Shown one piece after another: positions 36,564 to 48,140 of a stretch of DNA of 64,000 nt. The position numbers were made by a program, and so were the translations under genes. Positions within the stretch are counted from its first letter, which is position 1. Each line of letters begins with the position of its first letter. The notes below the pieces were generated by a model. It worked only from the letters and a program-made list of their open reading frames with translations. It did no database searches and had not been told where the DNA came from. Source of the DNA: Gymnothorax reevesii (taxonomy: Eukaryota; Chordata; Actinopteri; Anguilliformes; Muraenidae); the NCBI GenBank assembly GCA_029721435.1, contig CM056576.1, forward strand, positions 63,197,876 through 63,261,875. Reading direction: 5' to 3'.

Positions 36564-36939
36564 CTGATTGGTTTTTGTTGTTGTTTGTTTTTTTTTTCTT
36601 GGACCTTTTCTGACTGATTTGTTTGTGTTGAGTTGTGGATTTTATTGCTCAATGAGGTGTTGTATCAAATCAAAGACCGAAATAAACTAAACTAAATGCA
36701 AGATTCCTGAGATGTTGTCAGCTCCTGTGAAGCCGGCAAGTCATTTCCGTTTTCGTCAACTCTCGGAAAATCAACTTTCTCATGACAATAATGCTCAATC
36801 CGCTGTTTGAGTCAAATTGATATTGAGGGTTAACCTTTTTCAATAATTAAACAAACCATAATTGGAAGAAAAATAGTTGACTCAAATTCATTTCTACCTT
36901 TAAATGTAATTTTTAATAATGAAGACCAGGACAGTGATC
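36564..36939. other. Unassigned flank right of the array
   Basis: It begins with a T-rich stretch (GTTTGTTTTTTTTTTC) and a run rich in AAATAAACTAAACTAAA near 36680-36697. This resembles the 3' tail of a retroelement, but no coding remnant is seen. The rest is unassigned. Confidence 0.35.
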
Positions 36940-38375
36940 CTGTCGGGTGCTTGCTTACCATGGATCTATGTCGTTTGCACCAAATCCGGACCCTTCTACC
37001 TGCATGTCATGGCAAAAATTGCAACTTGTCAAACCAGGAAAACTTTTTCCATCTTTTAATGTATGGTTTTAGTGAGCTCTTTAAACTGCAGCCACAGTTT
37101 TGTGTTCTTTGCTGAAAGGAGTGCATCTCTGTGTGGTCTTCTTTCTGTTTCTGTAGTCCATCTGTGAAGTGCAGTTCAGAAACCACTCGCGAGAAAGGAA
37201 TCCAAAAAACGTATGCCTTTAATGGGGTCCGAGTCAAAGCCAAAATACACAGGAATTGCCAAGCCACAATACGAAATCCAAAAACAGTATCGACTAGACA
37301 GGCAGGGGTCAGAACAAGACAGATGGGCAGAAGTACAAAAACGATAGGCAAAAAGTCGTAGTCGATGGGCAAAGCCAATGGTCATACACAGGGCATCTAA
37401 ACACAGAAGTCGTGGTCATACAAAAATAGGTCAAAATCCAGGAAAACAAAAACAGTACAAAAAGGGCTATGGCAAGAATCAAGGTCGGACTTTCCAGTAG
37501 AAGTGAAACAATAATCAATGGCATAAGAGGCGCTCTGTACAAAGAAATTATTTGATCAAGGTTCTGACAAGAGCTGTGAGTGAAAAGACTCCTAATATAC
37601 ACACAGGAAAGGTCACATGCTATACAGGGATCAGCCGTGGGGAATGAGGCTAATTACAGCGGGAGAATCACATGAGGGAAACACTAAACACGAAAATTGG
37701 CGAGAGACAAAATACGAACGGGAATCACACAAACAGCCAATGACATTAAAACAGCTCCGGTCCAGGAGTTCTACGTGCACACATAACAAGCGCAGGAGAG
37801 TGATTAAGCACGTGCGAGAGATTCTCGCTGAAGCTCAGGAGTGGACAGCGACAGGCAAGGGGCGGAGAATAGAACAGGGCGATTGCGGAGAGGTAATTAG
37901 TCTATTAGTAGCGGTGAAACTTTACAAATTAAACTAGTATGTTCATTAGTAAGTTAGTAATCTTAAATATACATGGATTAGTTGTGTTAGTAGACTATAA
38001 TACAAAATACAATTGTTAGTCTTGTTAGTAATCAGAACAGAAGGGCCAAGAAAGAAAATGAGATTCAAAGGAATATATTAAACGGCGAAATTCATTTAAA
38101 TCACCCGAATTCAGTGAGCACGCAGACAGGGAAGACGGACTGAACCAACTAGATCACAAGACGGGGGAGACAAGTGCAATGGAACTGAACATAGAATGAA
38201 CCAAAAACCTGAATGTTACAAAAACCAAAAAGAATAAATAAAAGACAATGATCATGAACACAAAACCAGAACCTAAACATGACCAAAAACCAAAACCATG
38301 ATACCATCCACTTCAAGGTTCATTGTATTGTGCGCCAAGATGCCCTTCTGCATCACACTGTTGCAAATCATCGCA
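36940..38375 (-). mobile_element. Tc1-like transposon fragment, split by an insertion
   Basis: The pieces at about 36940-37162 and 38309-38375 read, on the minus strand, like the later half of a Tc1-like transposon that I recognise from memory as common in teleosts. Key stretches are CTTACCATGGATCTATG near 36954 and GCTGAAAGGAGTGCATC near 37111. The two pieces are continuous if the 1.14-kb insertion and one copy of CCATC are removed. No usable open frame remains. The element is truncated at both ends. The fragment at 61310-61600 appears to be the other part of the same family, in plus orientation. Confidence 0.55.
37163..38303 (-). mobile_element. Probable solo LTR-like insertion with 5-bp target duplication
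   Basis: The 1141-bp block is flanked by CCATC at 37158-37162 and 38304-38308 and starts with TG. On the minus strand it would begin TATCATGG, close to the canonical TGTCATGG with one change. A minus-strand ATTAAA polyadenylation-like signal lies near 37218. There is no reverse transcriptase or other coding remnant; the frames at 37007-37378 and 37617-37937 show no domain. A solo long terminal repeat is the best fit, and a non-autonomous DNA element is the alternative. Confidence 0.5.
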
Positions 38376-38847
38376 AGTTATTGCCCCCTTTTGACCAAAA
38401 TATTTTCATAAAAATTAAAAAATAAAGGCAAAGTTAAAACTATCAAAAAGCCAAATAAAGATAATTATTGCTGTTTGTTGTTGGGTTCTGCTCAGTTTTA
38501 TTTGTTCAATAACATTTGTTAGGGTGGGGGGGATCCTCCTCAACAGACTTAGAAAGATGAAACGAAAAATGCAGCCACTGAGTGTGTACTCGACAGTAAA
38601 GACAACAGTATGCATCATCTCTGCTAATTTGTACTGTAAATTCGACCCAGAATTAATCTGCAGAAAGGACAAATACATAATTGAAGAGCACATTACATGC
38701 CAAATACAAACCATTACACTATTATACATTTCCTTTTAATCAGCTTTTAAAAAGAAAAAAATAATAAATTAAAAAAAGTCAACACACTCATCACACAATT
38801 GTAAATATGAAAATGGCAACCGATTTACAATACCCACTTGACAAATA
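38376..38847. other. Unassigned AT-rich spacer
   Basis: Nothing recognisable. A short G-run lies at about 38525-38531. The frames at 38415-38729 (minus) and 38524-38739 have no conserved features. Confidence 0.4.
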
Positions 38848-39426
38848 TAGTGCTGTGAAAAAGTATTTTCCCACTTCCCAATATCTTCTATTTTTCCTTG
38901 TCATGTTTAAATGGTTCAGATCATCCAACTAATTTTAATATAAGACAAAGACAACATGAGGAAACACAAATTGCAGCCTTAAAACAATCACTTCATTCAT
39001 TGAAGTTGAAGAGTTATTCAAATTACCCATGTAAAAAGATAACTGCCCCCCTAAACCTAATAAAAGGTTGTGCTGCCCTTGACAGCAACGACTGCAATCA
39101 AACATTTCCAAAAATAAAGTCTTTCAAGACACTGAAGAATTTTATCCCTGTCTTTGCAGAATTGTTTTAATTCAGCCGTATTGGAGGGTTTTGAGCATAA
39201 ACTGCCGAAATAAGGTCGTGCTATGGCATCTCAACCAGATTCAAGTCAGGACTTGAACCACTCCAAGGCCGCTCCAAAACCTTAAATTTGTTTCTTTTGA
39301 GCCATTCAGAGGCAGACTTGCTTGTGTGCTTCATAATTCAACAGTATAACTCAATTGCCCTTCAGCTTTAGGTGAAGAACTGAAAGCAGAATATTCCCCT
39401 TAAGGATATTCTAGTAGAGTGGAAAC

Positions 39427-41378
39427 CAGAGGCGTTACCAGGATGCCAAGCTTGGGTGGGCATTTTTCCTCTTTGGGGGGGCAAAAGAAAGAACCTCTAA
39501 ATCGCCATAAAATAAATAAATAGGGCCTATATATATAGTGGCGGTTGGTGAACTGGCGATAGGGGAGGGACATTAACAGGTGTGGTCACTTGTCATTAAT
39601 TATGCTCAATGGGGCTTTGCCAATCGTGAACCGCGATTTTTTTAAGGCGTAGCACCACCACCTGCAGCCATGGGGCGAACATACGAGCTTTCCCTTTCCC
39701 TTCATTAAACCCAATGCAGGTTGAACGAAAGTGCGAAACATCAAAGGGCATGTGAAATGCTTCCGGAAAAAAACTTGACTGACATCAGTATTTTTCGGCT
39801 ACATGGGGCACAGAGCCAAGTAAAGGACTACAGAATCGCCTCATATTAACCAATTGTGCAACTGTCAGAAAAGCAAACCTGTTCCCATTTACTTTGCTTG
39901 ATTGGCAATCAAATGGTGGATTCGTTTACTCGCTAAATTGAATGAGTCGAGCTGTTTAGACAGCATGTTTGATTGATGCATTTCGAAATTTAATTGGCCA
40001 TAGAATAGCAGATTTGCATGAACGCGATTGTCATTGCCAGGCGATTTCGTGCAACTGATCGTTTATATCCCACATTCATGTTTCATCCGCTTTTGGGGAA
40101 GAGGAAGATTTTTCTAATTATTCAAACTGGCATTCTTTCAATCTAACACCGTATCCCAGTTAGGTTGGTCTGCTTTTCACCGTCACATCTTAATCGTTAT
40201 AGGCCACTGAAATTGTTTGATTGTTATTTAGGCCAAGTTTACGGGAGCAGATTTAGGGAAGGGCGGAGCACCTGCAATTAGCGAAATCTAAACTCAGGCT
40301 TCTTCCCGGCGGCATTTTAAATCGTTTTAAGCCGCTTCAGGTGTGTCTGTTTCAAGAAATTACACACGGCTGCCTGCACACCTCATGACTGTAAGTGGGT
40401 CTCATCACACTTAAAAAAAAAATCCGCGTTCAACATCGCCACTTCCCAACTCAGCATTTCATCTCTCATTGAAGTAGGCTATATTTAGGAGATCTATAAT
40501 GATAAAATAAAAATAAAGAAATTCGTTATAAAAGCTCCCTGGATTTTAAGCGTCTAGGAAAATGACATCGTGTTCATGCAAATCTGCTGTTCTACGGCCA
40601 TTTAAATTTCGAAATGCATCAAACATGGTGTCTTAATAAACAGCTTTACTCATTCAACTTAGAGACGAAACGAATCCACCATTTGATTGCCAATCAAGCA
40701 AAGTAAACGGGAGCAGGTTGACTTTTCTTAGAGTTGCCTTCTTAAGTCCTTAACTTGACTGGCGTAAGTATTTTTCGGCGACGTGCTGCATGGAGCCAAG
40801 TGTTCTTCCCGAAGTGCTTATAATACAGAATTATTGTTGTAACAACCCAAGTGAGTGACTAGCAACTCCAGACTACCTGCCTGGGCTCACTCGGTAGCCA
40901 ACTCTGGTTATAACCACACGAGTCAATACAGATGCCAAACTAGTACACAAATTACCTTAATGTCAAACAACAAGACTGACAAAATAAGCGGTGGCAGAAG
41001 TGGCAACAAAAGAGATATGGGCGAAGTTTTAATACCCCGAGAGAAGCGCAGGGCCGGAGACGTGACCTCAGACTGATGAGTTTCGACGGCAGTCTAAGAG
41101 AATGGGAGGGTCCTAATAATTCGATAGTGCCCGTTGGTTTCACAGCAGAATAGACTGGCAAAGGAATCCACCAATCACACATAGTGATAGATAGATGAAG
41201 CACACGTAAAGCCCACTCTAAATGGCTGTCTATTTCCGGCTGCGAATCAGTTCGATATCACGTGTTTGCTGTCAAATTGCAGTAAATCAGTTTTTTATCT
41301 TGAGTTTTCATTGGGGGGGCAGAGCTTTTCTCAGGGTGGGCACTGCCCACCCCCTGCCCCCCCTTGGTAACGCCCATG
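39427..41378. mobile_element. Non-autonomous hAT-like element, 8-bp TSD
   Basis: Terminal inverted repeats are CAGAGGCGTTACCAGG on the left and, reverse-complemented, CATGGGCGTTACCAAGGG on the right. Each is followed inward by G/C-rich GGGTGGGC-like sequence. An 8-bp duplication GTGGAAAC lies at 39419-39426 and 41379-41386. The terminal pattern and 8-bp duplication are characteristic of the hAT superfamily. No transposase frame is present in the 1952 bp, so it must have been moved by another element's enzyme. The interior contains a fold-back structure annotated separately. Confidence 0.75.
39771..40800. repeat. Fold-back structure with flanking direct repeats inside the hAT-like element
   Basis: Arms of about 158 bp at 39878-40035 and 40562-40719 are inverted copies of each other with moderate divergence. 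The word TTGCTTGATTGGCAATCAAA in the left arm has its complement in the right. Outside the arms, 50-bp stretches at 39771-39820 and 40751-40800 are direct, not inverted, repeats (shared AACTTGACTG and AGTATTTTTCGGC). The spacer of about 525 bp has no coding content. Confidence 0.7.
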
Positions 41379-42750
41379 GTGGAAACATTGGTTCCATCAA
41401 TTATAGCAAGTCTTCCAAGGCCTGAAGCAGCATAGCAGCCCAAGACCACCACACCGTCAAAATCATGTTTTCTGAATTGTATGGTGTTTATACTGAGGAA
41501 TGCTGTGATGATTCCCAAAAAGTTCTGTCGAACTCACACAGCTAAACCAACGACGGAAAAGCTGGGAGCGAAGGTTCATGCATGTACTTAGGCTGTTGTG
41601 AGGCTAATAGAATAATATTAATAAACTTTCCCCATTCACTAATGAGGCCATGCTGTAATCACGGATATATCTACTCTGCCACTACGTGGTGAATAATCCA
41701 ATGTGAGCATTAGAATATTACTCCAGAAAGAGGCGGGACATCAGGTATATCAGTGACCATTGCAAAAGAAGCATAACAATTACTATATTTAGGCCTACTC
41801 TCATTTCAAATCTGAGTCAAATTAGAATTAGAGTTTATAATTAAGTGAAAACATGCGTGGACCCCGGGGTGATTACACCCTGGACTCGTAGGTGAAAGCC
41901 TACGTTACTCAATATATGACCCCAGGTTTTAGCATTATTGCAGAATCTTAGGCTTGTTGGTAATATCAGGGGATGGGAGGAATCACTGCAGCAAACTACA
42001 AAAACTAATGTTCTGCTACGAACATTATGACATTATGGAAGCGCTTGACCTAAAGAAATTGTGTGTAGCCATATTTTTACATCCATCAAAGGCATTTGAT
42101 ATGGTAGATCACACTATCCTGGTTGACACATTGCACAAAATCGGCTTATCGGAGCATTCAGTTTCCTGGTTCAAAAACTATCTAATGGATTGTTCACAGT
42201 GTGTTCACATGGCTGGTTCCTCATCGAAATTCTTGATGGTTTCAAAGGGGGAACCCCAAGGTTCAGTGTTGGGACCTATTCTATTTTCCATCTACATTAA
42301 TGATCTTTGTAATGACCTGTCTGAGGCCTTGTATCATTTTTATGTGGATGATATGATCGTTTATTGTTTTGCACCATGTGCTATGCAAGCCTTTGCCCTT
42401 TTACTGTCTGCTTTTGACGTAGTTCAGTCACGTCTGCAATGGTTATAGCTGGTGTTAAATGTAAATAAGACAAAGGCCATGATTTTCTCCAGAGCTACTG
42501 TCCCATCACAAAACTTACCTGTCTTAAGTTGCCAGGGAACAGCTATTGAGCTGGTTTCGTCTTATAGGTATTTGGGCTTCAATATTGATCAACACCTTTC
42601 TTTTAAACCCCATATATCAAGTCTGATCGCTAAATTAAAGATAAAACTGGGCTTTTATTTTAGGAACAGATCTTGTTTTTCCTGTAGAGCAAGGAAATAT
42701 CTTGTATCTGCAACTTTTCTCCCACTGCTGGATTATAGTGACATATTATA

Positions 42751-44353
42751 CGAAACCCAAAACCAGTGAAGTTGGAACGTTGTGTAAATCGTAAATAAAA
42801 ACAATACAATGATTTGCAAATCCTTTTCAACCTATATTCAATTGAATACACTGCAAATACAGGTTATTTAATGTTCGAACAGGTAAACTTTGTAATTCTT
42901 TGCAAATATTAGCTCATTTGGAATTTGATGCCTGCAACATGTTTCAAAAAAGCTGGCACAAGTGGCAAAAAAGACTGAGAGAGTTGAGGAATGATCATCA
43001 AACACTTATTTGGAACATCCCACAGGTGAACGGGCTAATTGGGAACAGGTGGGTGCCATGATTGGGTATAAAAGCAGCTTCCCTGAAATGCTCAGTCATT
43101 CACAAACAAGGATGGGGCGAGGGTCACCACTTAGTGAACAAATGCGTGAGCTGATTGTCGAACAGTTTAAAAACAACATTCCTCAACGAGCTATTGCAAG
43201 AAATTTAAGGATTTCATCCTCTACGGTCCGTGATATCGTCAAAAGGTTCAGAGAATCTGGAGAAATCACTGCTTGTAAGCGACAAGGCCGAAAACCAACA
43301 TTGAATGCTCGTGACCTTTGATCCCTCAGGCGGTACTGCATCAAAATCTGGCATCAGTATGTAAAGGACATCACCACATGGGCTCAGGAACACTTCAGAA
43401 AACCACTGTCAGTAACTACTGTTCGTCGCTACATCTGCAAGTGCAAGTTAAAACTCTACAATGCAAAGCGAAAGCCATTTATCAACAGCACCCTGAAACG
43501 CCGCCGGCTTCGCTGGGCCCAAGCTCATCTAAGATGGACTGATGCAAAGTGGAAAAGTGTTCTGTGGTCTGACAAGTCCAGATTTCAAGTTGTTTTTGGA
43601 AACTGTGGACGTCGTGTCCTCTGGACCAAAGAGGAAAAGAACCATCCGGACTGCTATAGGCGCAAAGTTCAAAAGCCAGCATCTGTGATGGTATGGGGGT
43701 GTATTAGAGCCCAAGGAATGGGCAACTTACACATATGTGAAGGCACCATTAATGCTGAAAGGTGCATACAGGTTTTGGAGCTACATATGTTGCCATCCAA
43801 GCAACGTCTTTTTCATGGACGCCCCTGCTTATTTCAGCAAGACAATGCCAAGCCACATTCTGCACGTGTTACAACAGCATGGCTCCGTAGTAAAAGAGTG
43901 CGGGTACTAGACTGGCGTGCCTGTAGTCCAGACCTGTCTCCCATTGAAAATGTGGTCATTATGAAGCGTAAAATACGACAACGGAGACCCCGGACTGTTG
44001 AACAACTTAAGCTGTACATCAAGCAAGAATGGGAAAGAGTTCCACCTGAAAAGTTTAAAAAATTGGTCTCCTCTGTTCCCAAACGTTTACTGAGTGTTGT
44101 TAAAAGGAAAGGCGATGTAACACAGTGGTAAAAAGGCCCCTGTGCCAACTATTTTGCAATGTGTTGCTGCCTTTAAATTCTAGGTTAATGATTATTTGCA
44201 AAAAAAATAATGTTTCTCAGTTTGAACATTAAAAATCTTGTCTTTGCAGTGTATTCAATTGAATATAAGTTGAAAAGGATTTACAAATCATTGTATTCTG
44301 TTTTTATCTACGATTTACATAACGTGCCAACTTCACTGGTTTTGGGTTTTGAA
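42751..44353 (+). mobile_element. Tc1-like transposon, nearly complete
   Basis: The 1.6-kb element has long terminal inverted repeats of about 100 bp. The left end reads AAACCCAAAACCAGTGAAG and the right end is its complement. A shared inner word, TTGAATA...CTGCAAA, lies near 42838-42858 and 44236-44262. TA dinucleotides flank the insertion (42749-42750 and about 44354-44355), as expected for Tc1/mariner. One transposase gene occupies the centre. The host sequence is an L2-like LINE ORF, so this insertion is younger than that LINE. Confidence 0.9.
43112..44131 (+). pseudogene. Tc1-like transposase, one premature stop
   Basis: The transposase binds the terminal repeats and cuts and pastes the element. 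The start chosen is ATG 43112 (MGRGSPLSEQ), the usual position in Tc1 proteins. The region spans 339 codons before the final stop, the normal family length of about 340. An N-terminal helix-turn-helix is visible (QRAIARNLRISSSTVRDIV). The catalytic triad is DD34E: D in SDKSRF, D in [10 protein letters not shown] in SPDLSPIEN, with 34 residues between the last two. The single clear lesion is an in-frame TGA at 43319-43321; I read the same frame without stops from 43322 to 44128. The tryptophan that usually follows PIENV is absent. This copy is probably recently inactivated. Confidence 0.88.
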
Positions 44354-47068
44354 TATGCATGCTTCAGCTTCCTGTTTACGCTCCCCGGATACTGTGTATC
44401 ACTGTGCATTGCGATATGTCACTGGTTGTACTAATCTGACCCATCATTGCACTTTGTACCAAAAATCAGAATGGTCATCCTTGTCTAAAAGGAGATACAC
44501 AAATTGGATGACTTTCATTTACAAAGCTCTCCTTGGTATGGTCCCGTCCTATCTAGGCAATTACTTAATTAGGAACCAAGGCCACTATAGCTTAAGATCG
44601 TTAGACTTCTTTACGCTCACTGTCCCCCGAGTGTTCATGGAAATGGGGAAAAGGGCACTTCACTATGCTGCTCCCTTTTCATGGAATTCCTTGCAGACTG
44701 CCTCGAAATTGCCTGAACTGATCCCGTTTGACAGCTTTGTTAAAATTCTGAATTTGAAAGCACTGCTTTTAAATTTGATTTCATTTTACTTCTTGTTTGT
44801 ATGATATTGTATGAATGATTGTAATTGTGTAAATCATTGTGTGCTGCCTCTTGGCCAGGTCGCTTTTGTAAAAGAGATTTTTTATCTCAGTGAGCTCACC
44901 TGGTTAAATGAAGGTCTAAAAAAAAAAACAAAAAAACACATCTTTTGGCTCAGAGACTATGAACCCAGGTCTATGCAGACACCCATGGGTTCCGTCAGGG
45001 AATTGAACGGAAACCGACTTTTCGTCCATGTGCTCCCTTATGGCCAAATTCCCAGAACCGGTGCTACATAGACCCTTTAATTGAGAAGAACGTGACTGTC
45101 AGGCCAACTTAAAAAAACAAATTCCCATACCAGGTCACTGGCCAGTCAGTCCTCGGTTGAGATTAAACCCTGAAGTATCATCGTTAACGTGGCTAGAAGA
45201 ACGTAAAGGATTAGAGTCACGGAGACCACGCAAGTTTAAAGGAATAACAATAATTTATTCACCAGGTAGGCAAGAGCTTAAATCAAACAAATCAAAGATA
45301 AATTGCAATCAATTTAGATAATGAGAGCAAAGTCAGACCTGACAAAAAAGCTACACATGAAGCAAGCGCGCGGGAAGTCTTCTGCGATTTTCCCCGTTGA
45401 GTTTGTGTGCTTTCCTTTTATGCCAAATCACGAGTTTGATTCAGGCGGCAATGCCATAAATTAACCTGGAGGATTAGCCAAATCCGGAATTTGGAGGATG
45501 TAAAGCAATTAATGGGGGAGAGGAAACCCAAACAATACTAAAAGGTGTAACACTTTCAGGGACAGTTTTTCCACTGAGTTATTTTAACTATGCTTTCTTA
45601 AAGTACATTGGATATGAAATGCATCTCATTCAACCCCTTGAATTTAGCTGAAGAGATACATAGCAAACATGATGACAGAGAATTATTATGATGTAATTGT
45701 CATGAAATTCCTTCCCAACAGAACCATTTCCCAGGAAATTCACATCACTATTACCCCAGATTCAGTTATGACATGAGTGCAGTTAGAACAGTGTAATAGT
45801 GGATTTTGATTAAAATGAAGTGTCCCAAATCAGAACGGTCGTAGTGGGAAATGAAAGGTGCAGTAACAGTGGATCCAGATGAGGTCACTGTGGCACTAAT
45901 TGAGGAGAGAACACAGGTCACACCCCGCCGTGAGGGAAACTCCTTTCAGCAACCAAGTCAGGGTGTGCTTCCTTCCCCACCTTTGATGTGCTTTAGACAC
46001 ACACACACACCCACCCACAATGCTGCAGCGTCCAGTTTCAGACCCCCTTATCTCAGTGGTGGAGTTGAGGAGGCATCTGTAAAGGACGTCTGGACCCTGA
46101 TGACTTTATTACCCCACTGTTCCCAGCCATACCTGACTGTAGATGATGCCAGCAGTGGAGAAGGTATAGGCCCTTATGCCTTTATTACCCCGCTCAGTTT
46201 ATGAACAGAGGGCAATAGGCACTTCTGGTTGCATGTCCATGTTATCTCCTGGCCTCCCACTAACAGTTCCATTTTTGACTCACTAGTCTACAGAATATTG
46301 AGTCGAAAGTCTTGAAGGACATTGACCAGTCCAGACATACCTTTATTTTCATTTTGGTCGGTGGTGGTTTTTGCATGCGGCTCTCCCAAGGATGCCATTT
46401 TTGCCAAGTCTCTTACTTATTGTACAATCATAAACACTAGCATTTCCTGAGGAAAGTTTTTTCGATGTTAGTCTGAGTTCTTTTGGGACCTCCTGAGAAA
46501 GTTCTCAATGCACTCTTGTAGCAATTTTGGTAGGGGGGTGAACACACCTAGGAAGGTTTACCACTGTTACAAGTTTTCTCCATTTGGAGATAAGGGCTCT
46601 CACTATGGTTTGCTGGAGACCCAGAGCCTTAGAAATGATTTGGAACCCCTTTCAGACTGAGAAAGGTCAACAAATTTGTTTCTCATCTATTCTTCAGCGC
46701 ATTTAGATCACAGCATTGTGAGCTGCTTTTTGCCTACTCCATATTTCCTGACAGGTTCTATTCAGCTTTGTTTCAGCAGGGCCGGAAGTAATCATGCCAG
46801 AGTGAATCGAGTGAACTTGGACCCAATTATCAATTAAATCTGTTTAATGGGTTGATTTAGCAACTGAGGGGGCAATTACTTTTTCAAATAGGGCCAGGTA
46901 GGGTTGGATTGCTTTTTCCTCCAATAAATGAAGTTATTTAAAACAGCATTTTGTGTTTACTTGGGTCATCTCTGTCTAAATCAAGATTAGTTTGAAGATC
47001 TGAAACTCAAGTTTGACAAACATTCAAACACAGAGGAAATCAGGAAGGGGCACTGTTTCATGGTACTG

Positions 47069-47281
47069 TAGAATATGTTCTGACAAATTAATCACATTTC
47101 TGCTTTTTATGCATTCTACTTAACATCACCTATTTTAACTATAATTAAAAGCTTTTTACAGAGGGGAAATTACCCCTTAAACCTCTTCCTACACTACCTT
47201 ACCATTAGAATCACAATTCCCCGCATGTTAAAAAAAATTTCTGCCCATTTCCCAAAAACGCCTTATAACACCTAATTAATT
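47069..47281. other. Short spacer
   Basis: AT-rich, no recognised feature. It lies between the right end of the split Tc1-like copy and the SINE. Confidence 0.4.
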
Positions 47282-47590
47282 GGGCGGCATGGTGGTTAGC
47301 ACTGTTGCCTCACAGCAAGAAGGTCATGGGTTCGATTCTGGCCTTTCTGTGTGTAGTTTGCATGTCCTCCCCATGTTCACGTGGGTTCTCTCCAGGTACT
47401 CTGGTTTCCCCCACCCACAAAAACATGCATCATAGGAACACTCCAACCAGTACCCATGACCCCTTTTAGAACTGGAGTTGGTTCCCAGGCTGCTCTGTGG
47501 CTGCCCACTGCTCGTAACAATAGGATGGGTCAAATGCAGAGGACAAATTACCCCACAGGGCTCAATAAAGTGTATCTATCTATTTGCATA
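47282..47590 (+). mobile_element. tRNA-derived SINE
   Basis: It starts with GGGCGGCATGGTGGTTAGCA and contains a pol III B-box-like GGTTCGATTC at 47329-47338, followed by a body (TTTGCATGTCCTCCCCATG) typical of the abundant teleost tRNA-derived SINE. It ends in an AATAAAGTGTATCTATCTATT tail without a long A-run. SINEs are transcribed by RNA polymerase III and moved by LINE enzymes. The copy is diverged and missing part of its central body. Confidence 0.8.
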
Positions 47591-48140
47591 TTGGATGCAG
47601 AGTAAAAAAATGCAAGCAAAAAGTTTCTATCACGTACATGTTTTTCACAAAATAAGAATGAAGATTTTTCACAAAATCTGTACTTATTTGTCAGTGTTTG
47701 GATGGGGTAAACATCCACAGATGTAGCAAACATCTGGATCACATTTGCATTTTCTCCGACAGGGGCCATATTACTAAGCCTGAATTCAGGATTAGGCATA
47801 AAATAATGAGAATAATTTGAGAATAATTAGTGCATGTGAAAATCAGCCAAGAATTGAACAAGTAGTTCTCATCTGGCTCAGAGGAAATCATGTCTTTATG
47901 GGCATTTTTCTGGTGATTAAGACATGATACAAGTCTTCTTAACCTTACAAGTGATTGTCGAAAGTGACAATGTTATGAAAAAGCACAACATAAATTGTGA
48001 GAAAATGTGATGTGCTCGAGCAAAATGGACACTATTTTAGTAATCACCATCCCAAAATCAGGAAGAAACAAGAATTGGATTTTATTCAGCAAAAATGATG
48101 CAGGGTGGTATCATTTGCTCAACCAAATGGGCAAAATATA
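47591..48140. other. Unassigned spacer
   Basis: No feature is recognised. The frames at 47548-47799 (minus) and 48007-48195 have no domain. A GAATAATTTGAGAATAATTAG repetition lies at about 47808-47830. Confidence 0.35.

Larger units (their letters stand above)
41954..44940 (+). mobile_element. Teleost L2-like LINE, split by a Tc1 insertion
   Basis: The 5'-truncated LINE has RT motifs SKAFDMVDH (about 42088-42114), PQGSVLGPILFSIYINDL (about 42254-42307) and catalytic YVDD (42341-42352). It then has YRYLGFNIDQHLSFKPH (about 42566-42616), the C-terminal block TVYHCALRYVTG, HHCTLY, FIYKALLGMVPSYL and a 3' end with CTGGTTAAATGAAGG before an A-rich tail (about 44918-44940). A TAG at 42446-42448 replaces a residue that is usually lysine, with no frame change. 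The Tc1 element at 42751-44353 sits within the ORF right after LLDYSDILY, and the LINE resumes after it with HASASCLRSPDTVYH. It was dead before or since the insertion. Confidence 0.85.
41526..46264 (-). mobile_element. LTR-like insertion (minus) containing a LINE
   Basis: The block begins TG and ends CA and is flanked by the 5-bp duplication AGTTC (41521-41525 and 46265-46269), as expected for an LTR retroelement. Subtracting the LINE (about 41954-44940) leaves about 1.75 kb with no gag or pol, fitting a large solo LTR. On the minus strand GGTGAATAAATT (near 45260) gives a polyadenylation signal. The region at 41850-41930 contains a short inverted word (GTAGGTGAAAGCCTAC). No second LTR copy is visible. 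Family unknown. Confidence 0.55.
38848..47068 (-). mobile_element. Tc1-like transposon remnant split by two large insertions
   Basis: The terminal sequence AGTGCTGTGAAAAAGTATT at about 38849 and the opposite end GGTACTGTA at 47062-47070 mark a Tc1-like family that I recognise from teleosts. The retained pieces are 38848-39426, 41379-41525 and 46265-47068, about 1.5 kb together, the normal length of an intact Tc1 copy. Read on the minus strand, the left piece corresponds to the transposase C-terminus (AELKQFCKD, about 39165-39140) and the right piece to the N-terminal DNA-binding part. Stops are frequent. The insertions are the hAT-like element (39427-41378) and the LTR-like element (41526-46264). 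Confidence 0.75.

Noticed and set aside
37007..37937. Open frames of 69-123 residues on both strands
   Set aside because: They overlap the LTR-like block and the Tc1-like flank, and no domain or conserved motif is visible.
41258..41518. Minus-strand 86-residue frame
   Set aside because: It straddles the hAT-like right end and the outer Tc1-like remnant, so it is a chimera of two elements.
45851..46204. 117-residue frame
   Set aside because: It lies inside the LTR-like insertion, has no domain, and contains low-complexity proline and histidine repeats.
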